From: Cokeromyces recurvatus
Lineage: Eukaryota; Mucoromycota; Mucoromycetes; Mucorales; Mucoraceae
Assembly: GCF_025118155.1 (NCBI RefSeq)
Contig: NW_026251427.1
Span: 1-64,000, forward strand
DNA: 64,000 bases
Direction of reading: 5' to 3'
Shown in pieces: positions 21,707 to 32,312 of this stretch (its first letter is position 1; the number at the start of each line of letters is the position of its first letter). Made by a program: the position numbers and the translations under genes. The notes under the pieces are model-generated. The model was not told where the DNA came from and did not search any database. It was given only the letters and a program-made list of their open reading frames with translations.

Positions 21707-23206
21707 ATGGATTCTCTTGATCTTAAATTACCTAAATATATGGTCTACTGTGTGATAGTAGCCTGTCTTGGTTCATTTAGTAATGGTTGGGTAATTGGTT
21801 CTGCTAATGTACCTGGTGAAGTGACTCACTCTTGTGAAAATGGTAGTGCTCGTATCTCTAGTAGCGCCTTCCCTGATTGTCTCCCCATGAATACTAGTCT
21901 TTGGGGCTTTGCTGTCTCTTCTTTCTGTGTTGGTGGTCTTCTTGGTGGTTTCTTTGGTGGTAATATTCAAACCAAGTTTGGTCGTAAGAAGACGATTATC
22001 TTTAATAATTTGGGTTGGATACTTGGAGGCCTTTTACAAGGTGTTGCAGTAAACCCTGCCATGTTTATTGTGGGTCGTATTCTTTGTGGTCTCTCTTGTG
22101 GTCTTGGTTCCTTGGCTACTCCTACCTATGTTGGTGAAATCTCTACTATCAAGGCTCGTGGTACTATGGGTACCTGTAATCAATTTGCTATTGTCATTGG
22201 TATCTTGCTTGCCTCTGTCATCGGTCTTCCCTTGGCTAATGTTCCTCTCTGGCGTATTAACTATGCCCTTGTTGCTCTCCCTGCTATTGCTCAATTCTTC
22301 TTGATGTCTGGTTGTGTTGAATCTCCTCGTTATCTTATCTCTATCAACCGTATTGAAGAAGCCAGAGAATCACTTCAAAGACTTCGTCCTAATACAAACA
22401 TTGATAAGGAATTTTATGGTATGGTTGAAGGTCAACTAGGTGCTGCTGCTGCTAGAGCTATTACTGGTATGGATAGTAGTGCCTCTGCCGCCAATAAAGA
22501 TGAGACCAAGTCCTTTGATGATCAAATTGAAGATGGTATTGTTACTGCTGATGAAGGTGCTCGTGAATCCATGAACATGATCCAGATCTTTACTGATTCT
22601 CTTATTCGTCGTATCGCCCTCACTGTCCTTGCTCTTCATGTCATTCAACAAATGATTGGTATTAATGCTGTCATGTATTATTCTACTACTATCTTTAACA
22701 TGTCCTTCTCTGCTGAGATCTCCAAGTATATGGCTATTGTCACTACCGTCGTCAACTTTGCCTCTACTATTCTTTCTTTAATCTTGATTGATCGTATGGG
22801 TCGTCGTCCTCTTTTGTTGATCGCTGAAGCAGGTGCCTGTATCTTCTGTGTCTTGTTGATCATTGGTTATGTCTATAGCTTGGGTCCCCTTTTGGTTGTC
22901 GCCGTCTTTGGTTATGTTGTTTCATTTGCTATTGGTGTCGGACCTATCCCATGGATGATTACCTCTGAAGTCACACCTGTCTATGCCTCCTCTGCTGTTG
23001 GTGCTGTTGCCACTGCAGTCAACTGGGCTACTAACTTTGTCATTGGTCAATGCTTCCCTCTTGTCTTTGAAGGTATCAAAGGTTACTCCTTCGCTATCTT
23101 TGCCGGTGTCGCTGCTCTTGCCTTTGCCTTCACTTATCTTAAAGTCCCTGAAACCAAGGGTCGTTCTCTTGAAGATATTGTTAGAGGCTTTGAAAAGAGC
23201 TCTTAA
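21707..23206 (+). CDS. MFS sugar (hexose) transporter
   Basis: Intronless 499-aa member of the major facilitator sugar-porter family, plasma membrane, probably importing glucose or another hexose by facilitated diffusion or proton symport. About twelve membrane segments can be traced. Diagnostic motifs: GGNIQTKFGRKK in loop 2-3, GRILCGLSCG, PTYVGEIST, the RYLI motif after TM6, QQMIGINAVMYYSTTIF in TM7, LIDRMGRRPLL in loop 8-9, PWMITSEVTP and the terminal VPETKGRS. Codon use differs from neighbours, with many C-ending codons (GTC, ATC, TCC, CTC), suggesting strong expression. The substrate cannot be read from the sequence. The start ATG is the first in frame. Confidence 0.92.
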   Translation: MDSLDLKLPKYMVYCVIVACLGSFSNGWVIGSANVPGEVTHSCENGSARISSSAFPDCLPMNTSLWGFAVSSFCVGGLLGGFFGGNIQTKFGRKKTIIFNNLGWILGGLLQGVAVNPAMFIVGRILCGLSCGLGSLATPTYVGEISTIKARGTMGTCNQFAIVIGILLASVIGLPLANVPLWRINYALVALPAIAQFFLMSGCVESPRYLISINRIEEARESLQRLRPNTNIDKEFYGMVEGQLGAAAARAITGMDSSASAANKDETKSFDDQIEDGIVTADEGARESMNMIQIFTDSLIRRIALTVLALHVIQQMIGINAVMYYSTTIFNMSFSAEISKYMAIVTTVVNFASTILSLILIDRMGRRPLLLIAEAGACIFCVLLIIGYVYSLGPLLVVAVFGYVVSFAIGVGPIPWMITSEVTPVYASSAVGAVATAVNWATNFVIGQCFPLVFEGIKGYSFAIFAGVAALAFAFTYLKVPETKGRSLEDIVRGFEKSS

Positions 23207-23415
23207 TTAGTTGTCCATAGGATATGCGAACACGTACATATACACATATACATATTTATGCATTTTTATATACCTTCAAATTATTTATCTTGTAGTTTTA
23301 TATATATCTCTTTTTTTCAATACTTTATATTGTATTAAATAATTTTATCTTTTTTCTTTATACTTTTGACCATTTTAATAAAACAAAAGTTTAATTTCCC
23401 GTCATAAGATTTTTT

Positions 23416-23417
<2 letters not shown>

Positions 23418-23453
<36 letters not shown>
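23418..23453 (+). repeat. Poly(T) tract, T36
   Basis: Thirty-six T residues, 16 bp upstream of the ASNSD1 start codon. Confidence 0.95.
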
Positions 23454-23458
<5 letters not shown>

Positions 23459-23469
23459 TCTTGCTTGCC

Positions 23470-24322
23470 ATGTGTGGTATTTTATTTTCACTTTCAACAG
23501 AACAAACACCTGTAGATGTGGAAGAATGGGAGAATTTAAAGGAATTAAACACCAGAAGAGGTATAAATATTTATTATTATCATGATCTGCAGTTTCTAAA
23601 TTTTATTGTATAAGGTCCCGATGCTCAAAATTTGCATCAAGTTCATACAAGCCATCGTAATCAAGAATTACTTTTACAGTTCTTTTCATCCGTTCTTCAT
23701 TTAAGAGGATCAGAAACTGTTCCTCAACCACGATACAATTCTCAAACAGGTAATGTCCTTTGTTGGAATGGCGAGATTTTTGGTGGTATCGATGTAAATA
23801 GCATTTTTTTTTTTTTTTTTTTTTTTTTGTATACATAAACATATACATGTACTTGATTATTTAATCAAACAAATCAGGTTGAATTTGGACATAATGACAC
23901 ACAGATTTTGATGGATCAGCTTGAAAAGACAACAACAGAAAATGATATACTTGATGTTTTACAAAAAATTGAGGGCCCATTTGCATTTGTTTATTACAGA
24001 GCAGCAACTCATAAGATCTATTTCGGTCGTGATTGTTTAGGACGTAGATCATTGTTATGGTATCATCCAAAGAATGGTCCGTTTATGTTAAGTTCTGTTG
24101 GTAAATCAAATACAGAAGTTAAAACAGATAGTGTTTGGGAAGAGGTGCCTGCTATAGGATTTTTTAGTATTGATCTTCAATCTGATATAAATGATACAAC
24201 AATGAAAAATAGTCTCCCTCTTGCATGTGGAATTCCTATCAAACTATTTCCATGGAAATATGATAATGAGTTGGATTCATTGGAAACCAAGAGATTGGTA
24301 AGAATGGCGTGTGTATATATTT

Positions 24323-24367
<45 letters not shown>

Positions 24368-25034
24368 AAAAAGAAAAGTTTATTTTATTATTATATAGAG
24401 CTTTCCTTTTTCTAGAATTAATTCAGCTATACCTGAATTAAGTCCTATAGAAAAAACTAATGTAGAACCTGCAATTGATTCACAAATGCAGAAAACCATA
24501 GAAGAGTTTATTTCCATATTAGGAGATTCTGTACAGAAGAGAGTAGCTGACATACCTTATTTAAAGTAATATATCTAAATATATATGTATATAATGATAA
24601 ACGTTATAAGCGTCCCTATTTTAATTTGTTTATTGATAGTACAAAAGGCCAGGCTCGAGTAGCTATTTTATTTTCAGGTGGACTTGACTGTATATGCTTG
24701 GCTGCTTTAGCAAATAAGTATTTGCCCATGTCTGAATCAATTGATTTATTAAATGTTGCCTTTGAGAACCCTCGGGTGGAGAATGCAGCAAAGATAAGAA
24801 ATAAGAAAAACAAAAAGGACCAACAAACTAAGGAGGATATGCCAATAACTCGATCTATTTATGATACACCTGATCGTCTAACTGGAAAAGCAGGTGTGGA
24901 AGAATTACAACGTATTGCACCTGAACGTGTATGGAATTTTGTAGAAATTAATGTGCCTTATGCAGAATCTTTGGAGTTTCGACAAAGAATTATAGATAGA
25001 ATGTTTCCATTAGACACTGTAATGGATTTGGTAA

Positions 25035-25066
<32 letters not shown>

Positions 25067-25846
25067 TTACGAAAATAAAATACTCATCAGTTTTTATAGA
25101 GTATTGCTATGGCATTTTGGTTTGCCTCACGAGGAAAAGGTATATACAAGTCTTGTGTTTTTTTTAATAGTTAATTGCTAACTTTTTCTCTTAGGCATCA
25201 TCAATATTAATGGGAAAACAAATGTAAATATTTTTTGCTTGGACATTCATACATATATTTTTAAATATTATGCCAATACATATACATATATATTAGGAAT
25301 ATGAAAGCCATGCTCGAGTTTTATTATCTGGGTTAGGTGCAGATGAGCAATTAGGCGGCTATTCAAGACACCGAGAGGCATTTAGACAAGGTGGTTGGGA
25401 AAAACTGATAAAAGAGGTATAAATACATAATTTATTACAAAACAAAAAACCATTCAGCTTATATCTATCTATGTATACATATTTATTTATTTATCAAGAC
25501 ACAACTTGATGTTGATAGAATATCTACACGTAATTTGGGTCGAGATGATCGAATTATGTCTGATCATGGAAAAGAAGTCCGTTTCCCATTTTTAAGTACT
25601 TATGTCGTTAACTGGCTTTGTCAACAACCTATTCAGTTAAAAATGGATTTAAGATATGAAAGAGGTATAGGTGAAAAACTTTTATTAAGACATGTGGCCC
25701 GTAAATTAGGTTTAATAAATGCTAGTCGAAACTGGAAGAGAGCTATTCAATTTGGTGCTAAAACAGCTAAAATGACAGGCGAAGCACGATCTGAAAAGGG
25801 ACAGCATAAATTAACTGCTATTAATCAAGAAGAAAAGATTGTATAG
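23470..25846 (+). CDS. Asparagine synthetase domain-containing protein 1 (ASNSD1-like)
   Basis: Nine exons (23470-23560, 23615-23793, 23878-24297, 24399-24565, 24640-25030, 25100-25139, 25195-25223, 25297-25416, 25499-25846) join in phase into 594 aa. The N terminus MCGILFSL retains Cys2, the usual nucleophile of class II glutamine amidotransferases, followed by an RRGPD motif and NGEIFGG. The C-terminal half has the ATP-pyrophosphatase P-loop-like LFSGGLDC and [18 protein letters not shown]. This architecture matches ASNSD1 and yeast YML096W rather than true asparagine synthetase, and no enzymatic reaction is firmly established for the family. One exon is only 29 nt. The intron near 24298-24398 contains a T42 run. 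Its last 26 bp overlap the convergent Nudix-like gene. Confidence 0.88.
24325..24366 (+). repeat. Intronic poly(T) tract, T42
   Basis: Forty-two T residues inside intron 3 of the ASNSD1-like gene. Confidence 0.95.
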
Positions 25847-26384
25847 CCTTTTTGTATTCTTGATGTACATAAGTATTAATTTCTTCTTTTGATAACCATG
25901 CAAAATCAATAATTTCTTTTCCATCTGGTTCACATTGCCCTTCTTCCCAATTTGCTATAAAAAAAGTGACCTGACAGAAATATATATACGTATATGTTTA
26001 TAGACAGACAGTAACACATACTTAATATTGTCTTACTTTAGCACCTATTGCATTATCCCAACGATTGAATGTTGGAGGAAATTCATATTGATATGTCCCT
26101 ATTGGCGCATGTTCAAAGATGTGAACTTTAAGGCTTGCCCCACATTCTTCTTTTAATTCACGTAAAGCAGCTTCTAAGGCAGTCTCACCAGGATCTTGTC
26201 CTCCTTGCGGGAACTGCCAACTATGATGCTTTCTTGGTTTCTTAACAAGTAAATATAGTGTTTTATTTGGATTTCGAGATGGATTTCTTATATTGTTATT
26301 AGACTTTGTTTGAATGCTATTTATTTGCTTCAAAGGTAGACGCCTAATAATAATACTAGAAACAGCTCGGTACATTCCATCCAT
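25821..26384 (-). CDS. Nudix-fold protein, mL46 (MRPL46)-like
   Basis: Two exons (26384-26037, 25970-25821) join in phase into 165 aa. A complete Nudix box is visible at about 60-83: G, five residues, E, seven residues, RELKEECGA. Around it, SWQFPQGG, APIGTYQYEFP, GAKVTFF and IDFAWLSKEEI resemble the Nudix-fold mitochondrial ribosomal protein mL46. Two things argue for caution. mL46 is normally longer with an N-terminal extension, missing here, and usually has an eroded Nudix box, intact here. So it may be an active Nudix hydrolase instead. The stop codon lies within the 3' end of the convergent ASNSD1-like gene. Confidence 0.75.
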
Positions 26385-26941
26385 TGTATTAAAATGAGAA
26401 AATAATAGAAATTGAAATGTGTAAAATTTTCCCTTTTTATTTTTTTTATTATTTCTATATTAGTAACATATCTATTTACAGCAGTTAAATCTTATCCTGC
26501 ATAAAAGATAGTTATTTTCTTAGATAAAATGATTACAGGAGAATTAGAATTAGAAAAAGTACGTATATTTATTATTCTTATATTTTGTTCATTATTATTA
26601 ACCCCCAATAAAGCTGTTGTTTTTATTATGATATAAACCCTAAACTTATAGAAAGAATATATAATTTAGTAGTCACTTCCGATTGCTAAGTGTTTCACTA
26701 TAGACAGAATCATCATACAAGTGCACTCTATGTTCTATTATGACTATTTATCTTATTGAATTAAGTTACAAATCTTACAACAACGACAAGTCAACTAGTT
26801 TGTTGGAAACAAGAATACTAAAGAATAACGTGAATATCCGAGCTTTTAAGATAAGCCCGCTAGCCTAGCGATTCTTATATTAAGCAGACAGGGGCTTTTC
26901 ATTTTATATTTTCCCCACAAAGAGGATTTCCTACAAGGAGA
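26385..26941. other. Intergenic, possible orphan first exon
   Basis: No full gene. An ATG at 26529 opens ten codons (MITGELELEK) ending at a good GTACGTAT donor, which could be a stranded first exon, but no downstream exon joins it. Confidence 0.35.
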
Positions 26942-27973
26942 ATGCCTATACGATACAAATGTCTGGTTTTATCCCCATCATTTCATAGTTTAATACAGAA
27001 CAATGAAAGCTGGCCCGGTGAAATGAATGTAGAAGTAAGTAATAAGAATAAGTTGCAGTTTTACTTTTTGTACAGTGAAGATACCAATTTTCTGGCTTAG
27101 CCAATAGAACTTTTTGAATCTTATAGAAGTTTTAAATCCAGTAGAAATTCTTTATCATCTACAAAGTTACTTTAATTCCATGAAAACTGAATTCGATCAG
27201 TTTATTGAAGAAAACAAGAATAACACTGTGATTTGGTCTTCTTCTATCAACATTAATTCAGTAGACGATCTTTTTTCAATGTGGAAAAGCAGATATCAAA
27301 ATCAGTTTTTCTTATCCAATGAGGAAAATGGCACCCAGATTTGATTGGGGTTTTTACAGAAGGGTATTTCCGATGACCAATGCAAGCGTTTCAGCATCAG
27401 AAAATACATTCGCATGTGTATCAACAACATTGATACTATTACAAGTTTAATCAAGGTAGATTATCATGCATATGAGGTAAAAGAATAATGAAAGATATTA
27501 ATGACTTTTTTCTTTCTGTAGAATGTCAAAAATGATATCATCACAAGAGAAAAAGGCATTGTTCAAGCATACAAATTAGGATTTACACCATCCCCACTAT
27601 CGATAACCGCACCACTCATTAGTACTAATATTGTTGTGACTAACCTTGTCACTCTTACTTCCTCAACATTACCAGAACAGCAGTCATCACATCATCAATA
27701 AGCACCAATACGTCCATTATTACCCCTTCTAAGGAACCTTAACAAACTTTTGAAATATGTGGCCAAACTGTAAGTAATTTAATTTTTATTTATTTAATAT
27801 TGGTGAGGAAGAATAAAAGTTTTAAATAATTTTTGTTCTTTATAGGATTGAAAAGTTGCCCAATCAAGATATTATGGAAGATGTCCTCAAATTTGAGTTA
27901 TGCCATAGATACATTGATCCTATAATGTCTGGATTATTTGACGATCCAGATAAAAGCATTTTATTTAGATGGT
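26942..27973 (+). pseudogene. Decayed lineage-specific orphan gene
   Basis: Coding-like blocks with good splice borders can be followed: 26942-27034 (starts MPIRYKCLVLS, ends before GTAAGT), 27101-27455, 27522 to a TAA near 27700, and about 27847-27973. The second block keeps changing frame: one frame continues from exon 1 but stops at about 27174, another carries PVEILYHLQSYFN and ends in TGA at 27342, and it resumes after it. The last block (DIMEDVLKFELCHRY ... DPIMSGLFDDPD) resembles a segment common in Mucorales orphan proteins, of the same general kind as the gene split by the CACTA element. Function unknown; several lesions, so probably not translated. Confidence 0.5.
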
Positions 27974-28377
27974 AAGTGTACTCGATTGGTTAACCTCAAG
28001 CCTGCTCCTTCCATCCAAATGAACTCCTCACACACGCTCACATAGTTTTTCTTGTTTACATATGCATAACCGCCTAGCTCACTCCCAAATTCCTAAACAC
28101 TCGGACCATCTTGGTGAACCCTTTGCCAATCATCTTCTTTCAATACAACAACGATTTTCTGATAGTTAACTATCATCATTTATACATACACTTCAACATT
28201 TTCCCTTCTATCCCAAAACGGGTTTTCTTTCCATAGCGATCTGACCAGGACAAAACAGCATATGAATGCTATGTACTCATTGGTCGTTTTTTAATTTTTT
28301 AAATAAAATTCTTCTTTAATCGTACTTATTTCATAGCACTGTGGCTTGTTTATTTCATGCTGTTTAAACTAAGTTTG

Positions 28378-28412
<35 letters not shown>

Positions 28413-28429
28413 TTATTGTTACAATTGCA
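27974..28429. other. Intergenic upstream of TRM44
   Basis: No gene seen. Ends in a T33 tract (28379-28411) located 18 bp before the TRM44 start. Confidence 0.5.
28379..28411 (+). repeat. Poly(T) tract, T33
   Basis: Thirty-three T residues just upstream of the TRM44 ATG. Confidence 0.95.
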
Positions 28430-29729
28430 ATGTCAAATAAAAATGAAGTCAGAAAAAGATCTTCAGATGAAATAGATGCGCAAAAGTTATTCGAACAATT
28501 TGCGCCTTCACTATATTTTGAAAATCCCAAAGTGTCATTAAAAAATGAATGGTTTATTATAGCTGAGCAGACTGTACCTTGTACACGAGATTCCTTTTGG
28601 CAAACCATAGTAAATCTTTTCTTAATTATACATTATAAGACATCATTATAAATGAATACATTCCATTTACTTAGAATCATTGGATAGTTGAGCCTCAATT
28701 TGCTATCCCACCCATCGAAAAAGCAAATATCATCTCACGAACACAGTCCGAAGACAATCATGATAACTGTTTTTCTCAGGAACCAACAGAGTCCATCATT
28801 CGAGAACTAATCCCAAAACGTAAATCAAAAGATAAAATATTAACAGAAAATGTAACTTACTTTGAAAATGGTAAAGAAAAAAAAAAAAGAGAAAGAGAGA
28901 AAAAGGGGATAATTTGCATGAGTGATTAATATATAGACATATACATATTTATGAAGATAAAGAATGTCGAGTTATATTTCAACCTAAAGAGTTACAAGAA
29001 AATAATTTACCGTTTTATTATCCAAAAGTATAACCTTATTAGCAGTATATTTTTTTTTATATATGTATACGTTTAAAATAAGCATTTATATATCATTGTA
29101 TAGGTTAAAGCTTATAGTTTTGTATACGATTCTGAGTCAAATGTTGATTCTGAAGAAAGAGAGTAAATAATAGAATGATAACATTTTATTCAAATAGCTT
29201 ATTTGTTTACTTTATTGTACAGTAAAGAAGAACAAGGGACACTTCGATTAGAAATAATTCCATTTAATACAAACCAAGTGGCGGTACTGGATACAAAAAT
29301 GGTATGCTTAAATAGCAGCTATTTATGAAACTTATCTTTTCTAACATCAAAAAAAAAAAGCAATATGCTCTCAAAACTATTTTACATAAATTATTTAAAT
29401 GGTGTATTCAAAAAAGATTAGGCTATAAGAAAAAGGGTCATCATGATGTATTAGTACCAAAGGAAGCCTATCAAACAATGTATCAAACTATGAAAACAAA
29501 ATATGGTCCACAGCTAGTAGCGTAAAGTTTTAAACCATATATTTATGTATACACAGACATAATTCTTATATATTTTTTATTTAGGAATTGGACAGAAAAA
29601 ACAGATCCTAAAAAATTTGTTTATGAAGATATTGCAATTGCAAGTTATTTACTTTGTCTTTGGAAAGAAGAAGAAATCAAAAATAAAAGGTATGTGTAAG
29701 CTATGTATTAATATTTGTATAAATATTTA

Positions 29730-29770
<41 letters not shown>

Positions 29771-30604
29771 AACCTACTTTTGTTGATCTTGGTTGTGGAA
29801 ATGGTTTATTAACTTTTTTATTAGTCAGTGAGGGATATGAAGGGTATGGAATAGATATTGCTAGTCGCAAAATTTGGTCAGCATTATGTAAAAATCAAAA
29901 AAAGAATATGCTTAGAGGTATTATCAAGGGGTGCATAAATTATTTATTTGTGTATTTACATTTCTTCCTTTGTTAGTGGAAACATTATATCCAGCAGAGA
30001 CTGTATATCCAGAAGCCGAATGGCTAATCGGCAATCATGCAGATGAGTTGGTGCCATGGTAAATAAGAGTGGTATTTTATATTAAGCTAACTATCTTTCT
30101 TATTAATGAATATTCAAGGATTCCAATTATTGCTTCCAAGTCAGGAGAAGATTGCAAGTATGTAAAAAAAAAAAAAAAAAAAATAAAAAATAAAAAATAA
30201 AGGGGGGAGAGAGGGTTTATATGTAATAAATCGTTTTTATATATTAAAATAACCTAATATGCATATACAGATTTATAGTAATCCCATGTTGTTTCTATGG
30301 CCTTGATGGGACTCGTTCAATATCGCTCCCAAATACAAAGGACGTGGGCAAGTATAAAGCTTATACTGATTATATTACAGATATTGCAACAAAAGTAGGC
30401 TATAAATGTGAACAAGATTGTTTAAGAATACCAAGTACGAAAAATATTGCAATTGTTGGTCGAACTAAACAAAAAGTCAATGATATCAATATTGAATTAG
30501 TAAAATCAATTGAAGTTGCAAGTAGATTATTTATACCTCGTAAAACAGACCGAGAAAAAGAAGAAATAAGACAGGAGAATAAGAAGCCAAAATTAGAAAA
30601 ATGA
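28430..30604 (+). CDS. TRM44: tRNA (uracil-2'-O-)-methyltransferase Trm44
   Basis: Trm44 makes 2'-O-methyluridine at position 44 of tRNA-Ser in the cytoplasm, using S-adenosylmethionine. Eleven exons (28430-28609, 28675-28870, 28957-29027, 29104-29162, 29223-29301, 29361-29521, 29585-29689, 29769-29917, 29977-30058, 30120-30158, 30271-30604) join in phase into 484 aa. The SAM-binding motif [15 protein letters not shown] is in exon 8, followed by [14 protein letters not shown]. Further family blocks are [24 protein letters not shown] and a Lys/Glu-rich tail. The N-terminal [17 protein letters not shown] is also typical of the family. The length matches fungal and animal (METTL19) relatives. 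Confidence 0.9.
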
Positions 30605-30729
30605 AAGCTTGCTTCTTTTTTTTTTAACGAATTAAAGAACTCATATTTGTTTTTTTTTAATCTCTTTTCTCTTTATATTTCTATAAAATACTTTATACAT
30701 ATAGTTAAATAATTGAATTATTACATTCA

Positions 30730-32009
30730 ATGAGGATTTCACCCTTTCAACCCTTTTTGACTATCCTAATAATATTCCAAATTATTTTTTTGGTTGAGTC
30801 CCAATTACTGACTAGCGTTTCTAATGTTTTAGATAGCATAACTGGATCAGGATCATCATCTCCAACATTAAAAGATGATACTCCTCCGTCTTCTCAGCAG
30901 TCCGTTATTTCATCACATATCTCACATTCATATCCTACTCAGTCGTCTAGTTCAGCAGAAATAATTTCTTCTTCGACGTCTATACCATCCGCTTCATCAT
31001 CGATTCAAGCTAATAGTAGTTCTGGCAAGTCTGCTACTCCTACAGATAGACCATCAAATGATAGTAACCCAACTAGCAGTACATTATCTGTTACTTCTCA
31101 ACGGACATCCTCATCTTCGGGTGAATCTAATCTCTCTGCCTCTTCCTCTTCATTAGGGAATAGTAGTAAATCAAAAACACTTGGCAAAACATCCACTGTA
31201 GTTACTGATAATCCTTCTGAGAAATACAATACACTTCTTCCTGTAGCTACCAATGATTCTAAATTTATAGATTCGCCTAACGACAGTAATAAAAATACAT
31301 CTGGAAGTAAAGCTGGTATTATCATTGGTGCAGTAGTGGGAAGTATTTGTAAGTATATTAAAAAAATAATTTCTCCTTTGCAACTATTAATAACCCTTGA
31401 TTTTTTTTTGTACACTAAAACTCCTTAGTCGGAGTTGCTTTAGTTGGAGGAATACTAACTTGGATCAATCGACATGGTGGTTGTGCAAGACGTACAAAAA
31501 GTTCTGCTACAGATTTTGAGGATTATGGATTAGCAGATACTGATTTCCCAACTAATAATTTTGCAGGTATGCAATCCATCAATGGAACCAAATCACCTAC
31601 AATTCCACGGCTTAATGATCAAGGCAACTTCTATAATAGTGGTCCAGTAATAACCAAAGAAGATCCATATTCACAATATATGACAGGATATCAGAAGCAG
31701 ACAATAGATAACGTAGGCCATCCAGCTACTGTTGTAGATTATAATAATATGTCTTATAATACATCTCAACAAGCGTTTTATTACCCGCAACAACAACAAC
31801 AACAACAACAACAACAGCCTTTGCCACAGGATATAACTGCTCGCACTGGAGGCAGCAGCTATTATGAAGAGTCAGGAGGATATTATCATGATAATACTAG
31901 TCAGCAACAACGCATGTATTCAAACCAACCAACTTATCTTATCAATACTGGAGATAATAATCATTACTATAAACCAGATCAAGTTGATCAGCATCACCAA
32001 CTTACATAA
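30730..32009 (+). CDS. Single-pass Ser/Thr-rich surface protein, Mid2/Wsc-like layout
   Basis: Two exons (30730-31348, 31429-32009) join in phase into 399 aa. Residues 1-24 form a hydrophobic signal peptide (ILIIFQIIFLVES). About 25-190 is a Ser/Thr-rich, presumably O-mannosylated ectodomain. A single membrane span follows (AGIIIGAVVGSIFGVALVGGI, split by the intron). The cytoplasmic tail is Tyr/Asn/Gln-rich with a run of about nine Gln (CAA repeats near 31790-31815). This layout is that of fungal wall-stress sensors such as Mid2, but no Cys-rich WSC domain is present and overall similarity to Mid2 is compositional. Likely in the plasma membrane; function inferred only. Confidence 0.7.
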
Positions 32010-32141
32010 AATTATATACAAAACATAACTTAATTATTGTTACAGCATACATTTATAAAACATTGGTCATTTAATATTAAATCACATATAATCTTATATT
32101 GTGTATGTATACTATTTTTCTCCTTTCTTTCTCCTTCTTCT

Positions 32142-32179
<38 letters not shown>

Positions 32180-32312
32180 AATATATAACAAATTTATTGA
32201 ATTGTATTATAAAAAACTAATACCCTTTTCGTATAGTTTACATAGGAGAAAATGAATTATGTGCTTAAAATAAAAAGGGAGGTTTGATCTTAGATAAAAA
32301 CATATTTTATAT
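32010..32312. other. Convergent 3' intergenic region
   Basis: Between the 3' ends of two convergent genes. Contains a T-rich tract at 32144-32173 and no coding signal. Confidence 0.6.

Noticed and set aside
22034..22304. Overlapping frames on both strands inside the transporter gene
   Set aside because: Shadows created by its biased codon use; the sugar-porter motifs are all in the main frame.
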